From: Paraburkholderia antibiotica
GTDB lineage: Bacteria > Pseudomonadota > Gammaproteobacteria > Burkholderiales > Burkholderiaceae
NCBI RefSeq assembly: GCF_012927125.1
Contig: NZ_JABBFZ010000014.1
Span: 148,655 to 212,654, forward strand
Reading direction: 5' to 3'
DNA length: 64,000 bases
Part shown: positions 17,467 through 25,765 of the stretch, one piece after another
Numbering within the stretch: position 1 is the stretch's first letter
How the letters are laid out: each line of letters starts with the position of its first letter
The notes under the pieces: model-generated
Seen by the model: only the letters and a program-made list of their open reading frames with translations
Told to the model about the DNA's origin: nothing
The model's database searches: none
Translations under genes and position numbers: made by a program

Positions 17467-17763
17467 CAGACACCTCTTCATGGCGAGCATTCTCGCCTAA
17501 ATCAGTGTCCGGATTCATTAGACCACTACATAGCGACCACTGAAGTGAGCCTGTCTAGCTCTCCATTGTGAGTGTTTCTAAGCAACGGCGCGCTGCCGAA
17601 TATCGTCCAGCACTTGCACAATCCGGGTTACTTGCGCGGGAGGGAACACGTCAACCCGAGCACCTAAGAGGGTACCAGCGCGGAGCAACTCTTTTGTGCT
17701 GCCGCCCGCGACCCGAACCACCTACACTGTGGCTCCATTCACTTCCACTGGCAGGGTGCGCCC

Positions 17764-18579
17764 ATGAACAGACTGCTCGACATCGGCTTCCAGGTGGCCG
17801 GCGAGTGGCTTCCCGATAACGACACGGTGCGGATGTCGTTTCAGCGGCTCGCCGGGCAGCACAACATCCTCTATGCCTTCGTCTGCAATGGCGAGGTCAA
17901 GTACGTCGGCGTGTCATCGCAGACCCTGCGCCAGCGCATGGCCGGGTACCGGTCGCCCGGGCCGAAAAGCACGACCAACATCCGCAATAACCGCAACATT
18001 CGCGGACAACTGGACCAGGGCGTCGCGGTCGAGGTCTATGCGCTGCCCGACTCCGGGCTGATGCACATCGGCCCGTTTCACCTCAATCTCGCCGCCGGCC
18101 TCGAGGCCAGCATCATTACGTCGCTGCGTCCCGAGTGGAACATTGTCGGGAACCGGCTCATGAAGGAGCAGATTCGTGATGGCGAGCCGGAACTGGTGGA
18201 ACTGGAGCCGGCCGTGTCGTCTGATGGCTCGACGCCCGGCACCCTGTCAGAAGCGCAGGACGACGGCGCCGTGCCGTTGGGGGCGTTCGAATTCACGCTG
18301 CAGCGGAGCTACTGGAAGGACGGCTTCTTCAACGGCGGAGTGGCCGCGAAGGACCTCCTGGGCGCGGGCGGCGAGCACATAGAGATTTTCTTTGGCGACG
18401 AGGCGACTCCGATTAACGGTACGATTAACCGCAGTTCGCCGGGCAACAGGACACCGCGCGTGCACGGGGGACGAGAATTGAAATGGCGTTTCCAAACGCT
18501 GCCCGAGTTGACGCCGATGCTCGTCGAGGTGTTTGCGCCTACATCTATCCGTATCCGCAGCAAGGACGGCGTGGGTTGA
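17764..18579 (+). CDS. GIY-YIG nuclease-like protein, probable restriction endonuclease
   Basis: 271 aa. Residues ~35-125 match a GIY-YIG fold: ILYAFVCNGEVKYVGVSS stands for the GIY...YIG strands, followed by LRQRM with the catalytic-type Arg, and GLEASIITSLRPEWNIVG with the metal-binding Glu. An Asp/Glu-rich linker (~140-170) leads to a C-terminal beta-rich domain (YWKDGFFNGGV...LVEVFAPTSIRI) that could be the DNA-recognition part. Eco29kI-like type II restriction enzymes use this nuclease fold. It is first in the island, 455 nt ahead of the methyltransferase. The family is seen in sequence; the restriction role is inferred from context. Confidence 0.65.
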   Translation: MNRLLDIGFQVAGEWLPDNDTVRMSFQRLAGQHNILYAFVCNGEVKYVGVSSQTLRQRMAGYRSPGPKSTTNIRNNRNIRGQLDQGVAVEVYALPDSGLMHIGPFHLNLAAGLEASIITSLRPEWNIVGNRLMKEQIRDGEPELVELEPAVSSDGSTPGTLSEAQDDGAVPLGAFEFTLQRSYWKDGFFNGGVAAKDLLGAGGEHIEIFFGDEATPINGTINRSSPGNRTPRVHGGRELKWRFQTLPELTPMLVEVFAPTSIRIRSKDGVG

Positions 18580-19034
18580 GCTGTAGCCGCACGAGCGGAT
18601 GGACAGGCGCCCTCCCTCTGGAAGCAGTACGCTCCCCCTGTCAGCGCGCTCCCAAGTTGAGATTGCGCACTATGGCCGGCGTCCTCGACTACAGCGAATT
18701 TCAAGGTCGCAGCGCCGAACGAGACCGCATTCGAAGCGTTGTTATGGCACGACGAACGGTATGTGCCAGCCGACCCAAAAAGTACGCGCCGCCAGCAAGC
18801 ATTTTGACAATGCAGGCTGAATTTTCAACGCCATCCACGCATCCACGCGGCATCATTTCTGCACGTAGGGTGTACATTGGGTATGTATGGATATACAGTA
18901 TCGATGAGTGCTTCCGCGTGCGCATCCTTGCGTGGCGCGGAAGTTTAGCTGGCATAATGGCGCGCGCGCCGCGCCTGCGCGCGAGGCAATGGGCCGCATC
19001 GAATGAAAACTAACGTCAACCCTATTTGGCGCAA
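18580..19034 (+). promoter_or_regulatory. Upstream region of the methyltransferase operon with a LexA-like box
   Basis: 455 bp with no supported gene and low GC. At 18881-18900 the sequence GTATGTATGGATATACAGTA matches the 20-bp E. coli-type SOS box at 15 positions, with a perfect right half ATATACAGTA; the left core is ATGT instead of CTGT. A TTGACA hexamer occurs at about 18806 but without an obvious -10. LexA control of the operon is a hypothesis. Confidence 0.4.
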
Positions 19035-20393
19035 ATGAAGTCTTTCCGTTTCGTCGACTTGTTCGCCGGGCTCGGCGGCTTCCACTTGGCGCTTGAGCGT
19101 CTAGGCGGAACTTGTGTCTTTGCCGCCGAGTGGCAGGAGCACCTTCGTGACCTATACGAGGTCAATTTCGGGTTAAGGCCCGAGGGTGACATAACGCAGA
19201 TATTGCCGGAGAAAGTTCCTGCGCATGATGTGCTGACTGCGGGATTTCCGTGTCAGCCGTTTTCGAAAGCAGGCGACCAACTCGGCTTTGAATGCACGAA
19301 GCAGGGTAATTTGTTTTTTAATGTCGAGGCAATCCTGAAAGAGAAGATGCCTCGATTTTTCATTCTTGAGAATGTCCCGAACCTGCTGAAACATGATGAA
19401 GGCAGAACGTGGGAAAAGATTCAGGAAATACTCGGACTCGATGGTTTGGGTTACCACATTAGGGCCGAGAAGCTGTCGCCGCACAATTTCGGTATACCTC
19501 AGATTCGGGAGCGGGTGTACATCGTCGGTTCAATTGAGCCGCTGACAAGCTTCCAGTGGCCGGAGATGCTGCAGGGCGAGACGACTATCGAATCCATTCT
19601 CGATGAAAATCCCGAGGACGCTCGACGGCTATCGACGCAAGTTACTGAATGCCTCGAGGTGTGGAACGACTTTCTGGCTCGAAGTCCTTCAAAAGTTGAG
19701 TTGCCGTCGTTCCCCTTGTGGTCTATGGAGTGGGGCGCAACCTACCCTTTCGAGGAATCAACGCCGTACGCCGCATTTGTGGAAAAGGGGAAGCGAGGGC
19801 TCTATGAGATGCGTGGGTCGCACGGTGCTCGGCTGGGCGACTGGGAGTCTGTAGACGACCGTTGGGCGGCGTTGCCGAGTCACGCTCGGACTGAGCAAAT
19901 GCAGTTTCCGAAATGGAAGCGGGACTTCATAAGGCAAAACCGCCAGTTTTACGCCGACAACAAGAAATGGATTGCCCCCTGGCTTCCGAAGATTCTCAAA
20001 TTCCCTTCCAGCTTGCAGAAATTGGAGTGGAACGTGAAGGGTGGCGAGCGAAGCATCTGGCAATATGTGTTGCAATTCAGAGCATCGGGCGTGCGTATAA
20101 AGCGCCGCACTACGGCACCAAGCCTAATTGCAATGACCGATACACAGGTACCCATTATCGGCTGGGAACGGCGGTACATGACACCCAGGGAGTGCGCACG
20201 GCTGCAAAGTCTGGAAGAACTGAAGCAGTTGCCGGGTAGCCCGACCAAGGCATTCCACGCGCTGGGGAACGCCGTAAATTCCAGAGTGGTCGAAAATGTT
20301 GCACGGGCACTACTGAACGGTACGCGGCGCACGAGTCCGCCCATTACGCGTAGCAAGCGGGCAGACCGTCAACCGGCGGAGTCGACCGCGTGA
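19035..20393 (+). CDS. DNA (cytosine-5-)-methyltransferase
   Basis: C5 cytosine methylase of 452 aa that protects host DNA in a restriction-modification system. Motif I VDLFAGLGGFHLAL binds AdoMet. Motif IV GFPCQPFSKAG contains the catalytic Cys. Motif VI ILENVPNL, motif VIII IRERVYIVGS and motif X GNAVNSRVVENVA are all present. The target-recognition region between VIII and X is long (~190 aa). ATG at 19035 is preferred to an upstream TTG. The stop overlaps the GTG of the next gene (GTGA), so it is translationally coupled to the ATPase genes. GC content is clearly lower than in the flanking core genes, indicating horizontal acquisition. Confidence 0.92.
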   Translation: MKSFRFVDLFAGLGGFHLALERLGGTCVFAAEWQEHLRDLYEVNFGLRPEGDITQILPEKVPAHDVLTAGFPCQPFSKAGDQLGFECTKQGNLFFNVEAILKEKMPRFFILENVPNLLKHDEGRTWEKIQEILGLDGLGYHIRAEKLSPHNFGIPQIRERVYIVGSIEPLTSFQWPEMLQGETTIESILDENPEDARRLSTQVTECLEVWNDFLARSPSKVELPSFPLWSMEWGATYPFEESTPYAAFVEKGKRGLYEMRGSHGARLGDWESVDDRWAALPSHARTEQMQFPKWKRDFIRQNRQFYADNKKWIAPWLPKILKFPSSLQKLEWNVKGGERSIWQYVLQFRASGVRIKRRTTAPSLIAMTDTQVPIIGWERRYMTPRECARLQSLEELKQLPGSPTKAFHALGNAVNSRVVENVARALLNGTRRTSPPITRSKRADRQPAESTA

Positions 20394-21979
20394 CGGACGA
20401 GAGCTACGAGCATGTGACGAAGGTCGGCATCCGCCCGAAGGTGTCGATGCTCTCGGTCCTGTCTAGGCTGAACTACAAGGCCTGGTTCGCCGTGGCCGAG
20501 TTCGTCGACAACAGTGTGCAAAGCTATTTCGCGAATCGCGAGCAGTTGCAACGCCTTCATGGCGATAATTTTGTCCTGAAAGTCTTCATCCGGTTGGACG
20601 CAGCGAGTCGACTTATCGAGATTGTTGACAATGCCGCGGGTATCGCTGGACGCGATTTCCCGCGCGCGTTCCGCCCAGCTGAAGTGCCGCCGGACCGCAG
20701 CGGTCTGTCAGAGTTCGGCATGGGCATGAAGACAGCCGCTTGCTGGTTCACGAACACCTGGAGTGTCCGAACCAAAGCGCTTGGCGAGGCAGTGGAACGA
20801 ACAGTCAGATTCGATATTCACGACATCCTCGAAGCAAATCTGGATGACCTGAATGTCCGGGAAACACGGGCGGACCGGCTGTCCCACTACACCGTCGTCC
20901 GGCTCGAAAATCTCGGCAAGAAGTTCCCGCAAACAAAGACGCAGAAAAAGCTGCGGGACCATCTTGCGAGTATCTATCGGGTGTACATCCGTACGGGGGA
21001 GGTCGAGCTGTATTTCGGTGACGACCAGTCGCGTCTCACGTATGACGAGCCGGAGAGCCTGGTTGCTCCCCCGTACAACGCCCCGAATTCGCTGCCGGTG
21101 CAGTGGCGAAAGGACATCAATTTCGAATTGCCGGCCGGTCGGCGCGTATGGGGTTTTGCAGCATTGCGTCGCGAAGCATCCACGTCGCATGCCGGCTTTG
21201 CCTTGTTCCGAAGAAATCGGTTGATTGTGGGTAGCGATGACGAAACATACCGGCCACATGAAATCTTCGGCAATACAAACAGCTACCGCTACCAACGGCT
21301 CTTTGGTGAACTGCATGTCGAGGGGTTCGATGTTAGCCACACAAAAGACGGGTTCAGTTGGGATGAGTATGAAGAGGAGTTTCTCGATAAGCTCAGAGAC
21401 CATCTGGAGGTCGAGCCGCTGAATCTTCTGAGGCAGGCGGAACAATATCGTGCGCGCCCATCGAAGACGGCATTACAGCCTCTGCTCAATGCCGCATCCC
21501 GGTCATTGGCATTGGACCTGGAGCGCAGTGGTGGGCAAGCGCTAGACAGCAGTTCGGAAAATGGCAGTCAAATAGATACGGCTGCCATAGAGGATTCTGA
21601 TTTTCTACAGAGTTCGACGGTCCCGTTGGTTGCGACGGAGAAAACGTTCAGCCTGTTGGTCGACGGAGATGTGTGGAACGTTGTCATTCGCAGTTTGGTC
21701 GACCCCTCTGTTACCGATTGGCTCAAAGTGGGGAAGTCGGAGCGTAACCAGTTGGGTCAGCTTCTGGTGAACGAGATTGCGATTGACGTGTCGATGGCAC
21801 ATCCATTTGTGCAGCAGTTCATCGGCCCCAAAAACGAAAATGCGGAGCTTTTCCTTCGATTCGCGGTGGCCATCGCCTTGGGCGCGGTCAAGGCGAGTCG
21901 GGGAGGCTATCCGTCTGCGCCTATGATGAGCTGGATGAACCGGCTCTTGCGCGAAGCGCTCACCGGAGACCACGAATGA
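20390..21979 (+). CDS. GHKL-type ATPase of the restriction island (MORC/MutL-like)
   Basis: 529 aa. The N-terminal GHKL ATP-binding fold has the N-box AEFVDNSVQSYF, the G1 box IEIVDNAAGI and the G2 box SEFGMGMKTAACWF. An S5-like transducer domain follows (residues ~150-330), with ALFRRNRLIVG and ELHVEGFDVSHTKDGFSW, the latter resembling the conserved Lys-containing loop of MutL/MORC transducers. The C-terminal ~180 residues are not recognised. Iyer, Abhiman and Aravind described GHKL ATPases next to Z1 genes and cytosine methylases as ancestors of MORC proteins; this gene fits that pattern. GTG start, 4-nt overlap with the methylase and ATGA overlap with the Z1 gene. Confidence 0.82.
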   Translation: MTDESYEHVTKVGIRPKVSMLSVLSRLNYKAWFAVAEFVDNSVQSYFANREQLQRLHGDNFVLKVFIRLDAASRLIEIVDNAAGIAGRDFPRAFRPAEVPPDRSGLSEFGMGMKTAACWFTNTWSVRTKALGEAVERTVRFDIHDILEANLDDLNVRETRADRLSHYTVVRLENLGKKFPQTKTQKKLRDHLASIYRVYIRTGEVELYFGDDQSRLTYDEPESLVAPPYNAPNSLPVQWRKDINFELPAGRRVWGFAALRREASTSHAGFALFRRNRLIVGSDDETYRPHEIFGNTNSYRYQRLFGELHVEGFDVSHTKDGFSWDEYEEEFLDKLRDHLEVEPLNLLRQAEQYRARPSKTALQPLLNAASRSLALDLERSGGQALDSSSENGSQIDTAAIEDSDFLQSSTVPLVATEKTFSLLVDGDVWNVVIRSLVDPSVTDWLKVGKSERNQLGQLLVNEIAIDVSMAHPFVQQFIGPKNENAELFLRFAVAIALGAVKASRGGYPSAPMMSWMNRLLREALTGDHE

Positions 21980-24216
21980 GCATTGTCGTTAAAGAGTTGA
22001 AAGACGTACGCCCGCCACTGCTGTGGGAGCCGAATGCTGGTCCAGAGACGGACGACTTCGTTAAGCGGAAGCAGGCCAACGACCAGATTCCGCCTGTGGC
22101 ACTGCAACGGGTCGTTTTCGAAGCTCAGCAAATCCTGGGCCGTTGTGTAGACCCAACAAAGGGGCCCGAGGGTGCGACCGGCCTCGCGGTCGGGTATGTC
22201 CAGAGTGGTAAGACGCTCTCGTTCACGACGCTGGCCGCACTCGCTCGCGACAACGGCTACGGAATGGTCGTCCTCATCGCTGGCGTGCTCGACAACCTGC
22301 TCAAGCAGACGCTTACGCGCTTGACGGCGGACCTCAACCTTGCTGGGGGGCTTGCTCGGCCGTGGGTACTAGTTGATAGGCCAACGCCTGGTAAAGCTTC
22401 CGCGACGCAGTTGCAGCAGCATCTTACGAAGTGGAGTGACCCGAGCCTGTCGCCCCAAAAGAAGCGCACCGTGATGGTGGTCGTGCTGAAGAATCACAAG
22501 CGTATGGGGAATCTACGTGCATGTCTGAAGGGTCTCGACCTGAGCGCGGTGCCGACTCTTGTCATCGACGATGAGGCAGACCAGGCGAGCCTGAATAACT
22601 TCGCATATTCGAACAGGCGCACTGGAAGCAATAAGAAGAGTACGAACTATAGTGAAGTTACGGCACTGAAGGCGCTTCTCCCACATCATACCTACGTTCA
22701 GTACACCGCTACGCCGCAGGCTCCGCTGCTTGTCGGGCTTTCCGATGCCCTATCGCCGAGCTTCGCAGAATTGTTAAGCCCAGGCGACGGTTACGTCGGT
22801 GGCAAAGTGCTATTCGCACCGGGCGCGAGATATTCGCGTGCAATTCCAGATGAAGAAGCCGATGCTTCGCTCGCAACGTCAACTGACGGACCGCCTTCAA
22901 CACTGGTCGATGCACTGCGGATATTTCTTCTGGGCGCGTGTGCAGTCGAGGAGTCTGGGAAGATTGCTCACCGCACAATGATGGTTCATCCGTCGCACCA
23001 CACGGAGAATCACAAAGACTACCAAGTTTGGATTGCGGACTTAGTAGGTGCATGGCGCTCCATGGCAAGCAACGCGGCATTGAAGGACGAGTTCTTCGAG
23101 CATTTTCGCAGGGCGCATACTGACCTAGCAGAAACCGTCGGGAATACGCTTCCCTCTCTCGAGGTGCTCGTGGGCCACATGTCGTACGTCTTGAAAACGG
23201 TGAACTATCGGGAAGTGAACTCGACTGGACCTGGCTCCGAGCCAGTGGACTGGTCCGGCTGCGAATATTGGATTCTGGTGGGCGGGGCAAAGCTCGACCG
23301 GGGTTTCACCGTCGAGGGACTTACCGTGACCTACATGCCCCGTCCGATGGGCGTGGGCAATGCGGACAATCTTCAGCAGCGTGCGCGGTTCTATGGCTAT
23401 AAGCAAAAGTACGTCGGCTACTGCCGCATTTACCTAAGGCGAGAAGTCAGAGACGCTTTCCGTAACTACGTCGAGCATGAGGAGGCGATACATGAAAGCC
23501 TCCGAAAGACTCGTGGCGAGGCGCTGAGCAAATGGAATCGCCAGTTCACCCTCGACGGAGCCATGAATCCCACTCGCAGGAATGTCATTGGCATTCCCTT
23601 GGAGGAGGTTGTTGCCTCCAACTGGGTTCATCCGAAAGCGGCATATGTGGACCGGGACTGTGTCGAAGACAATCGCCAAGTCTTCAAGGACTTCATAGCG
23701 CAACTCGGGGGGCTCAACAACGGAGTAGCCGCCAACGATGTAGACCCCGAGCGCTACATCGACAAGCGCTCAGGCAAGAAGAACATTCTGTTCGAGAATG
23801 TGTCTCTCGAGACAGTCATCGATGGCTTGCTTGAGCGACTGCGCATGGGTGACGGCGATGACGCCGTGCAGAGGGTCGGCTGCGTTCTCGCGTTGCGACA
23901 ACTCATCAAGGACGGGCAGACGCATGCAGATGTCTTCGTCATTGGCGAACTCGAGCCGCAAAATCGCAGTAAGAAAGGTAAAGCGATTAACCAGGTTTTC
24001 CAGGGCAAGAATCCCGACACGACAGACCGCACGCAGTTGCTGTACGGCGGTGACCGAGACTTCGCATCGGCAAGTCGGGTCTCGCTGCATCTTCGCGCAT
24101 TCAATCTGCTGAACGCGAATACGAGGGCGACGGAAGAAAAGAACGTGCCTTGGTTTGCGATGCATGTGCCCGAATCGCTCAAGAAGCGATTGCTGATACA
24201 AGCGGAGGGCGTGTAA
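21976..24216 (+). CDS. Z1-domain superfamily-2-like ATPase
   Basis: 746 aa. Walker A is VGYVQSGKTLSF (residue ~80) and Walker B is LVIDDEADQASLN (~200), with PHHTYVQYTATPQAP as a motif III-like segment. The Z1 domain is in the middle to C-terminal third: YWILVGGAKLDRGFTVEGL and an arginine-finger-like LQQRARFYGYK, then YCRIYLRREV. Z1 proteins are found beside cytosine methylases, GHKL ATPases and PD-(D/E)XK nucleases and are predicted DNA translocases of restriction systems. ATG overlaps the preceding stop (ATGA); 746 aa is somewhat shorter than the 900-1000 aa of many Z1 proteins. Confidence 0.87.
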   Translation: MSIVVKELKDVRPPLLWEPNAGPETDDFVKRKQANDQIPPVALQRVVFEAQQILGRCVDPTKGPEGATGLAVGYVQSGKTLSFTTLAALARDNGYGMVVLIAGVLDNLLKQTLTRLTADLNLAGGLARPWVLVDRPTPGKASATQLQQHLTKWSDPSLSPQKKRTVMVVVLKNHKRMGNLRACLKGLDLSAVPTLVIDDEADQASLNNFAYSNRRTGSNKKSTNYSEVTALKALLPHHTYVQYTATPQAPLLVGLSDALSPSFAELLSPGDGYVGGKVLFAPGARYSRAIPDEEADASLATSTDGPPSTLVDALRIFLLGACAVEESGKIAHRTMMVHPSHHTENHKDYQVWIADLVGAWRSMASNAALKDEFFEHFRRAHTDLAETVGNTLPSLEVLVGHMSYVLKTVNYREVNSTGPGSEPVDWSGCEYWILVGGAKLDRGFTVEGLTVTYMPRPMGVGNADNLQQRARFYGYKQKYVGYCRIYLRREVRDAFRNYVEHEEAIHESLRKTRGEALSKWNRQFTLDGAMNPTRRNVIGIPLEEVVASNWVHPKAAYVDRDCVEDNRQVFKDFIAQLGGLNNGVAANDVDPERYIDKRSGKKNILFENVSLETVIDGLLERLRMGDGDDAVQRVGCVLALRQLIKDGQTHADVFVIGELEPQNRSKKGKAINQVFQGKNPDTTDRTQLLYGGDRDFASASRVSLHLRAFNLLNANTRATEEKNVPWFAMHVPESLKKRLLIQAEGV

Positions 24217-25176
24217 GTGCAGGCCTCTCTGTGGCAGCAGTTCCAAGCGCTAAGGAAATCGAGTGACGGGGAGGCATCGGGGACAATCCGGTGCGGTGCA
24301 GGTCAACGACATCTCCTGCTGAAAGGCGAGCGTGACGAACCGATTCTCTTGCTCGCGACGGCACAACGGCGCTCGCCTAGGGCGCCTATCAGGCTTAAGC
24401 ACGTTAGCATCCAGTTCGATGCTCGCTACGAGTTGACCTCCACTGACACCGGGAAGTCGTCGAGCGAATGGTTTTGCAAGGTCGCGTGTGACGCCAGCAG
24501 CGCATCGTTACATGGTTACTTTGTCGAACTGCTTGCGGCAACAGCGAATGCTCTCCCAGGCCCGCTCGATGATTCAGCCGTCGACGAGGCCGTCGAGGCA
24601 CTGATGGAACTGTTCCGAAAAATGGCTGTGCCGTCTCGGGCATCCATGACGGGACTCTGGGGAGAACTGCTTCTCATAAATGCCTCATCGTCACCGCAAA
24701 CGATGGTCGACGCGTGGCATGTTGCGCCAACCGACGATTTTGATTTCGCCACCGACGCTTTCCGGATTGAGGTGAAATCGACCACCAGCACAATTCGGGA
24801 GCACGAATTCTCGTTGCGGCAGGTTCGGTCCCGCCGGCCAGATGACTTCATAGCCAGTGTTGTGCTTCGAAGCAGCGCAGACGGATTGTCGGTCCTTGAC
24901 CTTGCCCGCCGTATCGCGCCGCAACTCACCGACGCGGGGCAGGCAAAGCTGTGGCAACTGATTATCGAGACCTTGGGCGACGACGCAGAGTCGACCGAGT
25001 GGCAGGCGTTTGACGTGGCGGCTGCGGCAGCATCGATTATGCTGGTGCCGGCTACCCACATACCGGCACCTTCAATTGCTCCAGGCGATGCTCAGGTCGT
25101 GTCGGACGTGCGCTTCAGGGCGCAGATTGGAATTGTCTGCAGTCAACATGCTGTGCCCGTTTCAACTCTCCTTTGA
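24217..25176 (+). CDS. PD-(D/E)XK motif protein (DUF4420-like)
   Basis: 319 aa with GTG start immediately after the Z1 stop codon. The nuclease-like core is around residues 140-210: GLWGELLLI provides the first acidic residue, DDFDFATDAFRIEVKSTTS contains the D...E-V-K catalytic pattern, and HEFSLRQVR follows, as in the PD-(D/E)XK family that accompanies Z1 genes. It is the last member of the four-gene coupled unit methylase-GHKL-Z1-nuclease and is the likely cleaving subunit. Together with the upstream GIY-YIG protein the island would have two different nuclease folds. Confidence 0.82.
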   Translation: MQASLWQQFQALRKSSDGEASGTIRCGAGQRHLLLKGERDEPILLLATAQRRSPRAPIRLKHVSIQFDARYELTSTDTGKSSSEWFCKVACDASSASLHGYFVELLAATANALPGPLDDSAVDEAVEALMELFRKMAVPSRASMTGLWGELLLINASSSPQTMVDAWHVAPTDDFDFATDAFRIEVKSTTSTIREHEFSLRQVRSRRPDDFIASVVLRSSADGLSVLDLARRIAPQLTDAGQAKLWQLIIETLGDDAESTEWQAFDVAAAAASIMLVPATHIPAPSIAPGDAQVVSDVRFRAQIGIVCSQHAVPVSTLL

Positions 25177-25262
25177 GTTCGCAAGGCGTCGCAGTCGTTC
25201 GGTAACTGGCCTTCAATGCCTTCATCCGTCGGACGGTTACCCATGCGTAATGGAGCATCCGT

Positions 25263-25511
25263 ATGAAAGAAAGATGCGAGAGCTGCGGTTGCACCCCGAA
25301 ATCCCCTCGCCGTCGCTGTGGTACATGCAAAAAACTCGTTTGCGTCAGCAACTGTTGGGTGCCACGGGACAAGTGCTGCCGGCGATGTGCGCCGAGCACA
25401 TATCTTGGTGCCGGTTACACGGAAAGCAGTAGCAATCGCTGCAAATTCTGCGATGCGGAAATCGGCAATAGGGACAGCCGTTGCAGTAAATGCTTCGGTT
25501 TAGTTTATTGA
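25263..25511 (+). CDS. Small Cys-rich zinc-binding protein
   Basis: 82 aa with 14 cysteines arranged as several knuckles: CESCGC, CGTC, CRRCAP, CKFCDA and CSKCFG. The spacing suggests at least two treble-clef zinc sites. It begins MKERCESCGC with GGAG about 9 nt upstream and ends near the island's right edge, 86 nt after the nuclease gene. No family is recognised. It could be a regulator or nucleic-acid-binding accessory of the island, or an unrelated cargo gene. Confidence 0.5.
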   Translation: MKERCESCGCTPKSPRRRCGTCKKLVCVSNCWVPRDKCCRRCAPSTYLGAGYTESSSNRCKFCDAEIGNRDSRCSKCFGLVY

Positions 25512-25609
25512 TGACAGCATGTCCGATTTGGCTTCCCCCTTTGCCATACTGTGTTGCGAGATGAATGCGCCCTCGGCGGGAAATCCAGTGCAGTAATAGC
25601 AAAGAGTGC

Positions 25610-25650
25610 AAAACAAGACGGCCACCTCATTGAGGTGGCCGTTGTTCTTT
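25610..25650. terminator. Bidirectional terminator between the island and gyrB
   Basis: A 12-bp near-perfect palindrome ACGGCCACCTCA / TGAGGTGGCCGT (25618-25642) is flanked by TTGTTCTTTT on the plus strand and TCTTGTTTT on the minus strand. It probably ends gyrB transcription (stop at 25766) and may also stop read-through from the island. Confidence 0.75.
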
Positions 25651-25765
25651 TCCGAATGGCAACCGGTCAGACGCCATCAGTCCGAGCTATCAAGGCACAT
25701 CTATCAATAAAAATCCAGATGGATGCTTCCCAAAATCCAGCTTTATGGTTCCCGCTACACTATCC

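Larger units (their letters stand above)
16294..17530 (-). mobile_element. IS3-family insertion sequence, about 1.24 kb, with 3-bp target duplication
   Basis: Terminal inverted repeats begin TGTAGTGGTC (16294 on the plus strand; 17530 on the minus strand) and continue with good similarity to GGACACT. The flanks carry a direct TAG (16291-16293 and 17531-17533), a 3-bp target duplication normal for IS3 elements. It encodes orfA and orfB on the minus strand. It separates rtcB from the restriction island. Confidence 0.88.
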
